The notes beneath the pieces are model-generated. The model ran no database searches, had not been told where the DNA came from, and worked only from the letters and a program-made list of their open reading frames with translations. Made by a program: the position numbers and the translations under genes. A DNA stretch of 9,256 bases from Alistipes sp. (GTDB lineage Bacteria > Bacteroidota > Bacteroidia > Bacteroidales > Rikenellaceae): the NCBI GenBank assembly GCA_028691095.1, contig JAQUZZ010000035.1, forward strand, positions 1 through 9,256, written 5' to 3'. Numbering within the stretch: position 1 is the first letter of the stretch; each line of letters begins with the position of its first letter. Positions 1 through 6,608 of the stretch are shown here, in pieces.

Positions 1-583
1 GCCACGCCTCAAATTCGGCATAGGAGCGCACACCGTCACGCAGGACCGCCTGATAGTATTCTACGCCTGAGATCTTCTCCTGTTCGGGGGTTTCGTATTT
101 CAGTCGCAGGATTGCAGCGCGCGACTGCGCGGTCAGTGCCCCCACAATCTGATCGGCCATCCGCTCAAAATAGCCGTCATAGTTCGAGCCCTTGAGGATA
201 TGAATCATGTCGATCTGCCACAACTGCTCTTCTGCATCCCGACACCAAACATGCCACTCTACACAATGCTCCTCGCTTTGGATTCCATTGAGACACTCGA
301 TGCGTTCAATCGCGGGATGTTCGGCAATCTGAGCCATCACGCGGCATCCCTCCGCAAGGCTGAGCGACGAAGAGTAGATGTGAAAGTCGATGTCCCGATG
401 GGTCATCATCAATCCCATGCGTAGGGATCCCTCCAAGTGAACCTCGGCTCCGACGGACTCCCAAGCCTCAACCAAGTGAAGGGCTCGAATGAGGGCATGG
501 GCTTGCATCTGACGCTGTGCAGCCAACGGTTCCAGCTCCTCTGTCCGTAAACCTTTGGCTTCGTTTTCTAATACGGTATTCAT
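1..583 (-). CDS. Pol-beta-superfamily nucleotidyltransferase domain protein, C-terminus cut by the window edge
   Basis: The reading frame opens at ATG 583 and stays open to base 1, giving 194 visible residues and no stop, so the 3' end lies outside the window. An in-frame TAA four codons upstream makes this ATG the first possible one. Residues 51-67 (EGSLRMGLMMTHRDIDF) fit the nucleotidyltransferase-fold signature hG[GS]...DhDh: G52-S53, then metal-binding D64 and D66. A third carboxylate is probably D125 in LWQIDMIH. Helical segments flank this core. The family transfers nucleotidyl groups from NTPs to proteins, RNA or small molecules; the acceptor here cannot be read from sequence. All three carboxylates are present, so an active enzyme is plausible. 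No Bacteroidota -7 box is visible in the 198 bp before it, so it may be read through from the citrate synthase gene. The fold assignment is fairly sure; the exact function is unknown. Confidence 0.75.
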   Translation of the reverse strand, partial: MNTVLENEAKGLRTEELEPLAAQRQMQAHALIRALHLVEAWESVGAEVHLEGSLRMGLMMTHRDIDFHIYSSSLSLAEGCRVMAQIAEHPAIERIECLNGIQSEEHCVEWHVWCRDAEEQLWQIDMIHILKGSNYDGYFERMADQIVGALTAQSRAAILRLKYETPEQEKISGVEYYQAVLRDGVRSYAEFEAW

Positions 584-710
584 CGCTTCTGTTTATCGTT
601 TGTAGTTCGTTTTGTTTGAACGGAGATCGCTCTTGTCGATCGTCTCCGCACTCCTCCCGCACCTCCGTGCCTGCCCCCAATGAGGTCTCCCTATACCACA
701 AGGAGACAAA

Positions 711-748
711 TTGCGGATTCCAAAGGGTTCTCCCTCTGAAATCCGCAA
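711..748 (-). terminator. Candidate terminator hairpin after the citrate synthase gene
   Basis: TTGCGGATT (711-719) and AATCCGCAA (740-748) are perfect 9-bp inverted arms. Inside them AGGG/CCCT forms a second short stem with a TTCT loop. On the minus strand the hairpin begins 33 bases past the citrate synthase stop and is followed by TTTGTCTCC, a short U-run rather than a long one. Two smaller inverted repeats flank it: AGCCC/GGGCT at 757-769 and GTCTCC/GGAGAC at 685-707. A transcription end or an mRNA 3'-end-stabilising structure is the likeliest role. No other feature was recognised in 584-781. Confidence 0.42.
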
Positions 749-781
749 CCGATTACAGCCCCTTGGGCTTAATACTATCGT

Positions 782-2149
782 CTACCCCTTCCGTGCATTG
801 GATCGTTCAACAAAGGGCACAAAGGGTGATTCCTCTCCCACATTCCGATAGGCCGGACGAATGATGCGCTTGCTGTCAAAGTTCAGCTCCTCGATGCGGT
901 GCGCTGCCCAACCCGCAATACGGCTCATGGCAAACAAGGGGGTGAAGACGGCACGGGGCATCCCGATCATCTCGTAGACAAAGCCCGAATAGAAATCGAC
1001 GTTGGCACACACTCGCTTGTTGACTTTATTGCCTTTGAAATCCATGAAAGTCTCTATCGCACGCTCTTCCAAGAGCTCCAAGAAGGCAAACTCCTCCTCA
1101 CGCTGCTTCTCTTTGGCCAAATCGCGTGCCATCTCTTTGAGCAGCAACGCCCGCGGGTCGGAGATCGTATACACCGCATGACCGATGCCATAGATCAGTC
1201 CCGCATGGTCGTAGACCTCTTTGCGCAACATACGGTGCAGGTAGTCGTCGATCTCGGTTTTATTGGTCCAATCATGAATATTCTCCTTGAGGTGAGCAAA
1301 CATACTGGCCACCGCCAAATTGGCTCCACCGTGCAACGGCCCCTTGAGCGATCCGATGGCTGCGGCAATCGACGAGTAGGTGTCGGTTCCCGACGAGCTG
1401 GTCACGCGCACCGTAAAGGTGGAGTTGTTACCTCCGCCGTGTTCGGCGTGCAGCATCAACGCCAAATCCAATGTTCGTGCCTCCAGATCGGTATATTCGC
1501 CCTTGAGCATGTGCAGGAAATTCTCGGCCATCGACAGATCCTCCTTCGGAAGCCGAATGTGGAGCGATCGCCCTAAATTACTATGCCGCAAGATATTGTA
1601 AGCATACGCAATGATGGTAGGGAACTTGGCGATCAGATCCACCGACTGGCGCATCAGGTTATCCCGCGAGGTGTCGTCCGGATTGTCGTCAAAGGTATAC
1701 ATCTCCAGCACACTGCGTGCCAGAATATTCATGATATTCTGTCCCTCCAAGTCGAGGATATTCATCTTGGTCTTCTGTGCCAAGGGCATCGACCGATGCA
1801 ACATCGCGGTAAAAGCCGACAACTCCTCCCGATCGGGCAGATACCCCGACAAGAGCAGGAAAGCCGTCTCTTCATATCCGAAACGTTTCTCTGCAATAAT
1901 TCCTCGCACCAGATCCTCAACATCAATACCGCGGTAGATCAACCTTCCCGGGATGGCCTTCAGCCCCCCTTCAGGTAATTTCTCATATCCCACCACATTA
2001 CCAATCGTGGTCAGCCCTACCAAGACGCCGGAATGGTCTTCGTTGCGTAATCCTCGTTTGACATTATATTTGATGAACAGATCATTGTCAATGCGACTTG
2101 TGGTCTTGATCGACTCCGAAAGTCGTTTAATGATACACTCTTTATCCAT
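782..2149 (-). CDS. gltA: Citrate synthase
   Basis: This 455-residue protein condenses acetyl-CoA and oxaloacetate into citrate, the entry step of the TCA cycle (oxidative or partial branches), in the cytoplasm. The active-site set is complete: H237 in HAEHGGGN, H273 in GPLHGGAN, H324 in GIGHAVY followed by R333, D385 in NVDFYSG and R410 in AMSRIAG. H273, H324 and D385 correspond to the classical catalytic His/His/Asp triad, and the arginines bind oxaloacetate and citrate. Length is normal for the family. The ATG is preceded at once by GAAAGAGG, an unusually purine-rich start region for this window. A 2-methylcitrate synthase role cannot be excluded from sequence alone, but no prp genes are adjacent. 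Aconitase and isocitrate dehydrogenase genes are not in the window. The gene has its own promoter near 2472-2501 and a long leader. Confidence 0.95.
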   Translation of the reverse strand: MDKECIIKRLSESIKTTSRIDNDLFIKYNVKRGLRNEDHSGVLVGLTTIGNVVGYEKLPEGGLKAIPGRLIYRGIDVEDLVRGIIAEKRFGYEETAFLLLSGYLPDREELSAFTAMLHRSMPLAQKTKMNILDLEGQNIMNILARSVLEMYTFDDNPDDTSRDNLMRQSVDLIAKFPTIIAYAYNILRHSNLGRSLHIRLPKEDLSMAENFLHMLKGEYTDLEARTLDLALMLHAEHGGGNNSTFTVRVTSSSGTDTYSSIAAAIGSLKGPLHGGANLAVASMFAHLKENIHDWTNKTEIDDYLHRMLRKEVYDHAGLIYGIGHAVYTISDPRALLLKEMARDLAKEKQREEEFAFLELLEERAIETFMDFKGNKVNKRVCANVDFYSGFVYEMIGMPRAVFTPLFAMSRIAGWAAHRIEELNFDSKRIIRPAYRNVGEESPFVPFVERSNARKG

Positions 2150-2471
2150 CCTCTTTCGCGTTTAAGTAGGTAATTAAGCACAGTGTGCTATTTATCAGCA
2201 ATAGTGCCATTCATATATTAGGCTTATGCCGTGGTATGATGGACTAATTCTTCTTTCAGGCTCCTTGAAAATCACTCCATGATCCCTCTCTGCCGCCCTC
2301 GAAGTCGACTTCGACGGCCAATTGGCAACCTTTCATCACAAAAACTTCTCTGCGAAGAGGGGGGAGAGAATCCAGCACCTTGCAACGTCACCAAGCGCTC
2401 GCCCATGCACGCTCGCCTTGTTGACCGACATTTTGGGACACCACAAGGGGTGCAATTTATAAAAAAATTTC
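2150..2471 (-). other. Long 5' leader of the citrate synthase mRNA, with a 16-bp palindrome
   Basis: The gap between deoC and the citrate synthase gene is 514 bp and holds no convincing gene. From the predicted transcription start near 2466 to the ATG at 2149 the leader is about 315 nt. It contains TCGAAGTCGACTTCGA (2299-2314), a perfect palindrome that extends with one mismatch pair to 2295-2318. It also has a CTCT/AGAG mini-hairpin in the region around 2350 and the AGCACAGTGTGCT palindrome near the start codon. No known riboswitch class was recognised. Short open frames inside it (for example 2478-2272, minus) start within the promoter box or lack protein-like composition and are not called. 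Confidence 0.45.
2177..2189. repeat. Short perfect palindrome AGCACA-G-TGTGCT upstream of the citrate synthase gene
   Basis: Six-base arms surround one central base, 28 nt upstream of the citrate synthase ATG. A 13-base stretch covering most of it (TAAGCACAGTGTG, 2175-2187) recurs exactly on the other strand at 5109-5097, just before radA. The symmetry suits a dimeric DNA-binding protein or a small RNA hairpin near the start codon. Function is not established. Confidence 0.4.
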
Positions 2472-2501
2472 CAAACATAAATCATCGCACAGGATTCACA
2501 A
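2472..2501 (-). promoter_or_regulatory. Bacteroidota-type promoter for the citrate synthase gene
   Basis: On the minus strand a TTG (2501-2499) is followed after 19 nt by TATGTTTG (2479-2472). This matches the Bacteroidota primary sigma-factor pattern of -33 TTG/TTTG and -7 TAnnTTTG. Transcription would start near 2466. It lies beyond the deoC 3' region and reads towards the citrate synthase gene, so that gene is probably its own transcription unit. Confidence 0.6.
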
Positions 2502-2533
2502 CGATTTTTTAGCACTTTGTTGAAAGATTAACA

Positions 2534-2571
2534 AAAGAAAAGGGGGACTTGCCCTGCGCTGTGCCTTCTTT
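2534..2571 (-). terminator. Weak candidate terminator after deoC
   Basis: On the minus strand AAAGAAGG (2571-2564) can pair with CCTTTTCTTT (2543-2534) with a two-base bulge. An inner GGG/CCC stem lies between the arms. The 3' side is T-rich (TTTTCTTTTGTT). It lies about 90 nt past the deoC stop and just before the next promoter, which suits a terminator, but the stem is imperfect. Confidence 0.28.
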
Positions 2572-2663
2572 CAGGAGGGGAGCCCTCGGGGTGTGGAACA
2601 AGTTGCTTTTCGGAGCGATTTGCGATCCCAAACGACTTCAGAACTGCGTCTACCATGCACGCC

Positions 2664-3542
2664 TTAGAAGTAAGCAACCGGATGGTGCTCGATAGCACCC
2701 AACAGAGCATTCGCCAACGAGCTTGCGCCCAGACGGAAACGATCGGGCACCAGCCACTCCTCACCCAAGATCTGTGCCACAATGGTATAGTAGAGCGAAG
2801 CATCTTCCGGCGTGGTGATGCCTCCGGCAGCCTTAAAGCCCACTTTTCGTCCGGTTTGCGCGGCAAATGCGGCAATCGCCTGACACATCACAACCGCCGC
2901 CTGGGGCGTAGCAGCCACCCGCTCCTTGCCGGTGGAGGTCTTGATGAAGTCGGCTCCGGCCATCATCGCAATCAGGGAGGCACGCCAGATGAGTTCCGGC
3001 TTCGCCAAAATCCCCGACTCCAAGATCACCTTTAGGGTCACCTCTTCGCCAATCTCGTTGCGTAACATCTCGATCTCGTTGCCCATCAGGTCGTACTCTC
3101 CATCGAGCATCTCGCCCAGATTGAGCACAACGTCGATCTCGTCGGCTCCGTTCTCCACGGCCATCGAGGCCTCCAGCATCTTCACCTCCAGATAAGTCTG
3201 CGAAGAGGGAAACCCTCCGGCTACACTGGTGATCGCCAATCCCGAATCATCCAGCGCAACACCGACCGTCTCCACAAAGATCGGATAGACACACACCGAG
3301 GCCACATTGGGCATCTGCGGAAAGTGCTCCCGCAAGGCCGCAGCACGAGAGGCAAAAGAGGCGACGCTCTCATGCGAATCGGTAGACCGTAGCGTGGTGA
3401 GATCCAGCGAACCAAAACAACGTCGCCATACCGTTTCGTTCAGATGGGCAGAAACCTGGGGTCGAATCTGCTGCAACAGCGACTCGACCTGCTCGGCCGT
3501 AGGAGCCGAACCGAATTTTTGAAGATGATTACTGTACTCCAT
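2664..3542 (-). CDS. deoC: Deoxyribose-phosphate aldolase
   Basis: This 292-residue class I aldolase splits 2-deoxy-D-ribose 5-phosphate into glyceraldehyde 3-phosphate and acetaldehyde, in cytoplasmic deoxynucleoside salvage. The TIM-barrel signatures are clear: DEIDVVLN (about 134-141, with D137 matching the proton-relay Asp), LKVILESG (170-177), GADFIKTSTGK with Schiff-base lysine K201, and GFKAAGGI with the second essential lysine K237. About 35 residues at the N-terminus precede the core compared with the 259-residue E. coli enzyme. They look helical and are translated from the only nearby ATG. No other deoxynucleoside catabolism gene (deoA, deoB, deoD) is adjacent. A TTAAGCAC box sits 11 nt before the ATG, and a -7 box at 3652-3659 suggests a separate transcript. 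Confidence 0.95.
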   Translation of the reverse strand: MEYSNHLQKFGSAPTAEQVESLLQQIRPQVSAHLNETVWRRCFGSLDLTTLRSTDSHESVASFASRAAALREHFPQMPNVASVCVYPIFVETVGVALDDSGLAITSVAGGFPSSQTYLEVKMLEASMAVENGADEIDVVLNLGEMLDGEYDLMGNEIEMLRNEIGEEVTLKVILESGILAKPELIWRASLIAMMAGADFIKTSTGKERVAATPQAAVVMCQAIAAFAAQTGRKVGFKAAGGITTPEDASLYYTIVAQILGEEWLVPDRFRLGASSLANALLGAIEHHPVAYF

Positions 3543-3651
3543 CGTTCAGATTTTTAAGCACCTCAGTGAGTTTATATTTGATCGCTCCGCAAGCACGATC
3601 TCGCGCTCTTGCTCCTCCATGGATCGGGAGCCTTCGGATTGACAGTAAGAA

Positions 3652-3659
3652 CAAAGGTA
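3652..3659 (-). promoter_or_regulatory. Probable -7 box of the deoC promoter
   Basis: The minus strand reads TACCTTTG here, an exact TAnnTTTG. No clear TTG lies 18-20 nt upstream, so the -33 part is weak. Transcription would start near 3646, giving a leader of about 100 nt to the deoC ATG. The position just after the radA hairpin supports a new transcript beginning here. Confidence 0.45.
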
Positions 3660-3682
3660 AATATTTTTCAATGGTTAGAGCC

Positions 3683-3702
3683 TTCCTCCGCGCATGGAGG
3701 AA
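3683..3702 (-). terminator. Hairpin immediately after radA
   Basis: TTCCTCC (3683-3689) and GGAGGAA (3696-3702) form a perfect 7-bp, GC-rich stem with a 6-base loop, starting 6 bases past the radA stop. On the minus strand there is no U-run directly behind it, only AT-rich sequence about 10 bases later. It is a plausible end of the rseP-radA transcript or an mRNA 3'-end stabiliser. Confidence 0.42.
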
Positions 3703-3708
3703 ACCCCC

Positions 3709-5079
3709 TTACTCCTCATGGCGAAACAGTACGGGAGCCAACTCATCCAGTTTATTGATGTAGGTGATCTCGATGCCTCGCGGTGGCTTGGCCAGCGTTT
3801 TACGCAAATAGCCCGAGACGATGATGCGTCGAAAACCGAGTCGCGCCGCCTCGCTGATCCGCTGTTCGCTACGGGGTGCGGGACGTACCTCTCCCGACAA
3901 CCCGATTTCACCGGCCAGCGTGGTATGAGGGTCAATCGGACGATCAAAGGTCGAGGAGAGCACCGCAGCCGCAATACTCAGGTCGAGCCCCGTATCGCTC
4001 ATCTTGAATCCACCGGCAAAATTCAGAAATACATCTTTCTGATACATCTTGAGCCCCACGCGCTTCTCCAGCACAGCCAACAACATATTGAGTCGTCGCG
4101 AATCGAAACCGGTGGCCGAACGCTGAGGCGTTCCGTAAGCCGCCGTGCTCACCAACGCCTGGGTCTCAATCAGGTAAGCGCGCGCACCATCCACCGCAGC
4201 CCCCACGGCAATGCCACTCAAAGGTTCGTCGTAATGGGTCAATAAGATCTCCGAAGGGTTGCTCACCTCCCGAAGCCCCTCGTCCCGCATCTCGAAAACC
4301 CCGATCTCGAAGGTGGCTCCGAAACGGTTTTTCATGCTCCGCAGGATCCGATAGATGTTGTTATTATCCCCCTCGAACTGCAACACGACATCCACAATGT
4401 GTTCCAGAATCTTGGGGCCGGCAATGATGCCGTCTTTGGTGATGTGACCGATAATGAGGATGGAGGTTCGCGTCTGCTTGGCATACTTCTGCAACAACGC
4501 AGCGCACTCCCGAATCTGAGAGACGCTCCCCGGTGAGGAGTCGATGGTTTCGGTATAGATCGTCTGGATGGAGTCGATCACCACCAATTCGGGCGTCTGT
4601 GCCGTGATCTGCTGAAGAATCTGCTCCAAACAGGTTTCGCTATAAATATAGCACGCCTCGTTGCGGATTCCGATGCGTTCCGCACGCATCTTGATCTGCT
4701 GGGGCGACTCCTCCCCCGATACATACAATGTGTCGAGTTGGGAGTGCAAGGCCAACTGAAGACTCAACGTCGACTTGCCGATTCCCGGTTCTCCGCCCAA
4801 GAGCAAGATGGAACCCTTCACCAAACCGCCCCCCAATACACGATTGACCTCCTCGTTGGCCAAGTCGGCACGCACAAAGTCCTGTTGCTCGATCTGTCGC
4901 ACCGGTTGGGGTCGGCTTCGCTCCCCCTCAGGGAGAAAAGAGGCAGCGTGCGTTGTCTCCTTCTGCACCAACTCCTCGACCATCGTACTCCACTCGCCAC
5001 ACGAAGGACAGCGACCCACCCATTTGGGCGACTCGTATCCGCAATTTCGACAGAAGAAGGCTTTTTTCGCTTTCGCCAT
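3709..5079 (-). CDS. radA: DNA repair ATPase RadA (Sms)
   Basis: This 456-residue protein is a full-length RadA, a RecA-related ATPase that promotes branch migration during recombinational repair. Domains in order: a C4 zinc finger (C10, C13, C24, C27); a RecA-like ATPase with Walker A GGEPGIGKST (95-104) and Walker B LVVIDS (165-170); the RadA-specific KNRFG motif (250-254); and a C-terminal Lon-protease-like domain from about 290, including GGFKMSDTGLDLSIAAA. All key residues are present. The ATG lies 27 bp past the rseP stop with no promoter seen in between, so the two are probably co-transcribed. There is no Shine-Dalgarno sequence. The start is fixed by the zinc finger beginning at residue 10. 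Confidence 0.96.
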   Translation of the reverse strand: MAKAKKAFFCRNCGYESPKWVGRCPSCGEWSTMVEELVQKETTHAASFLPEGERSRPQPVRQIEQQDFVRADLANEEVNRVLGGGLVKGSILLLGGEPGIGKSTLSLQLALHSQLDTLYVSGEESPQQIKMRAERIGIRNEACYIYSETCLEQILQQITAQTPELVVIDSIQTIYTETIDSSPGSVSQIRECAALLQKYAKQTRTSILIIGHITKDGIIAGPKILEHIVDVVLQFEGDNNNIYRILRSMKNRFGATFEIGVFEMRDEGLREVSNPSEILLTHYDEPLSGIAVGAAVDGARAYLIETQALVSTAAYGTPQRSATGFDSRRLNMLLAVLEKRVGLKMYQKDVFLNFAGGFKMSDTGLDLSIAAAVLSSTFDRPIDPHTTLAGEIGLSGEVRPAPRSEQRISEAARLGFRRIIVSGYLRKTLAKPPRGIEITYINKLDELAPVLFRHEE

Positions 5080-5106
5080 ATTAGAAGAGGGTTCGACACA
5101 CTGTGC

Positions 5107-6438
5107 TTACTTAATAAACAGACGATAGATGTCGTTCCACGTCGCAAAGATCATCAACGCAAAGAGAAGCATCATGCCCACAACCTGCGCCCGCTCCAAG
5201 AACTTATCGCTTGGGCGACGCCGTGTCACCACCTCCACCAACAGGAAGAGCACATGACCTCCGTCGAGTGCCGGAATGGGCAGAATATTCATCACAGCCA
5301 AGACAATGGAGAGAAAAGCCGTAATGTTCCAAAACTCCTCCCAACTCCATTGACTGGGGAAGATACTTCCAAGCATCAAAACGCCACCCAATGATTTATA
5401 GGCCTCGGTTTCGGGCATAAAAATCAGCTTAATCTGTTTGGCATAGCTGCTGATCTTTTCTCCCGTACGGTGAAAACCGGCCGGAATCGACTCCAGCAAG
5501 GTGTAGTGACGCGTCGTCAGATTGAACATCTGATCCATCGGAGTCAAATACACCCCGATCTTCCCCTCAGCGGAAACGGCTACGGATTGGGTCATCAGAC
5601 GTGTAATGCCTGCCGAATCGCGCATAAAGCCCAGTTCGACGGTGTGTGAAGCCGATTGTTTGAGCGCCTCACTCAACTGATCGTAATACCGCATCGACGT
5701 CCCGTTGAACGAGACAATCGTGTCGCCCTTCTGTAAACCCGCCTGCTGTGCCCCGCTCTTGGGCTCCACATCGCCGATCACAAACGGGATGCGCACCGAC
5801 ACAAAGTCGGGAGAATCCAGCAAACGAGGCATCACCTCCTGTGGAATGGCAATCCGCACCGGTGCCCCCTCGCGCTCTACGGTGACATAGGAAGCTTGGT
5901 CAAACGCAATCATGGGCAGGATCTGTTTGGTGTCGTGCACAGGCTCTCCCGCCACATCCAGAATGCGATCTCCGTCGCGGAATCCCAACTCCTCGGCCAC
6001 TTCGTTAAAGGTATAGCCATACTTCACATTCTGGTTTTCCAGATAGGTATCCCCCTTGAAGTAGCTCAGCCCCATATAGATCAATAGCGCCAGAATCACA
6101 TTCATCACAACCCCGCCGACCATAATCAGTAGACGTTGCCAAGCCGGTTTCGCACGAAACTCATAGGGTTGTGCCGGTTGTTTCATCTGCTCCTTATCCA
6201 TCGATTCATCAATCATTCCGGAGATCTTCACATACCCTCCAAACGGAACCCAGCCAAGGCCATATTCGGTCTCGCCGCGTTTGAATTTAAAGAGAGAGAA
6301 CCAAGGATTGAAGAAGAGATAGAACTTCTCGACACGCGTCTTGAAGAGCTTGGCAAACAAGAAGTGGCCGAACTCGTGGATGAGGATCAGAAGCGAAAAG
6401 CTGAGAATAAATTGCACAATTTTAATGAGAATATCCAT
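5107..6438 (-). CDS. rseP: Site-2 intramembrane metalloprotease RseP
   Basis: This 443-residue inner-membrane protease cuts membrane-anchored substrates within the bilayer, classically anti-sigma factors and remnant signal peptides. The zinc site is complete: HEFGH (H21, E22, H25) in the first membrane helix and LDGGH (D392) in a late one. Membrane segments fall at about 5-25, 103-125, 368-400 and 418-440. Two PDZ-like domains lie between, at about 140-200 (divergent) and 218-290 (containing the GLQKGDTIVSFNG segment). Length is normal. The substrate in this organism is unknown and no anti-sigma factor gene is in the window. It lies 170 bp after dxr, as commonly found in Bacteroidota and other bacteria, and 27 bp before radA. 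Confidence 0.95.
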   Translation of the reverse strand: MDILIKIVQFILSFSLLILIHEFGHFLFAKLFKTRVEKFYLFFNPWFSLFKFKRGETEYGLGWVPFGGYVKISGMIDESMDKEQMKQPAQPYEFRAKPAWQRLLIMVGGVVMNVILALLIYMGLSYFKGDTYLENQNVKYGYTFNEVAEELGFRDGDRILDVAGEPVHDTKQILPMIAFDQASYVTVEREGAPVRIAIPQEVMPRLLDSPDFVSVRIPFVIGDVEPKSGAQQAGLQKGDTIVSFNGTSMRYYDQLSEALKQSASHTVELGFMRDSAGITRLMTQSVAVSAEGKIGVYLTPMDQMFNLTTRHYTLLESIPAGFHRTGEKISSYAKQIKLIFMPETEAYKSLGGVLMLGSIFPSQWSWEEFWNITAFLSIVLAVMNILPIPALDGGHVLFLLVEVVTRRRPSDKFLERAQVVGMMLLFALMIFATWNDIYRLFIK

Positions 6439-6608
6439 AAATCATCAGTTTAAGCACAACGTGCGATTGAATGTGTAAGACGATCGACACCCCTCGTCGG
6501 GCTGTCTTTGTTCAAAAACAGTTTTGTATTGCATTTTGGCTCTTCTCGGTCGCTTCATCGGCGATGCTCGGAGCCAAAGCTCCTCGGATCTGCGACAACG
6601 CCAAGCAT
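6439..6608 (-). other. dxr-rseP spacer: small hairpin and a TTAAGCAC box, no gene
   Basis: This 170-bp gap has no TAnnTTTG box on the minus strand, so rseP may depend on transcription from dxr. It holds a GGAGC/GCTCC hairpin (6570-6583) without a U-run, and TAAGCACAACGTGC at 6451-6464, 12 nt before the rseP ATG. Open frames crossing it overlap the dxr end in another frame and are not credible. Confidence 0.4.

Noticed and set aside
517..864. 115-codon plus-strand frame across the left spacer
   Set aside because: It overlaps the starts and ends of two genes on the opposite strand, is cysteine/serine-rich, and crosses the terminator-like hairpins.
899..1576. Long plus-strand frame (225 codons) inside the citrate synthase gene
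   Set aside because: It is antisense to a clearly coding gene with complete active-site motifs; the open antisense frame reflects codon use.
2272..2478. 68-codon minus-strand frame in the citrate synthase leader
   Set aside because: Its ATG lies inside the promoter's -7 box, so the transcript would start after it. The sequence is rich in Arg, Ser and Cys without domain-like pattern.
2279..2512. 77-codon plus-strand frame in the deoC-gltA gap
   Set aside because: It has no promoter or start context and unconvincing composition, and it reads against the neighbouring genes.
2528..2875. 115-codon minus-strand frame overlapping the deoC end
   Set aside because: Most of it is deoC read in another frame, and the tail past deoC shows no recognisable protein pattern.
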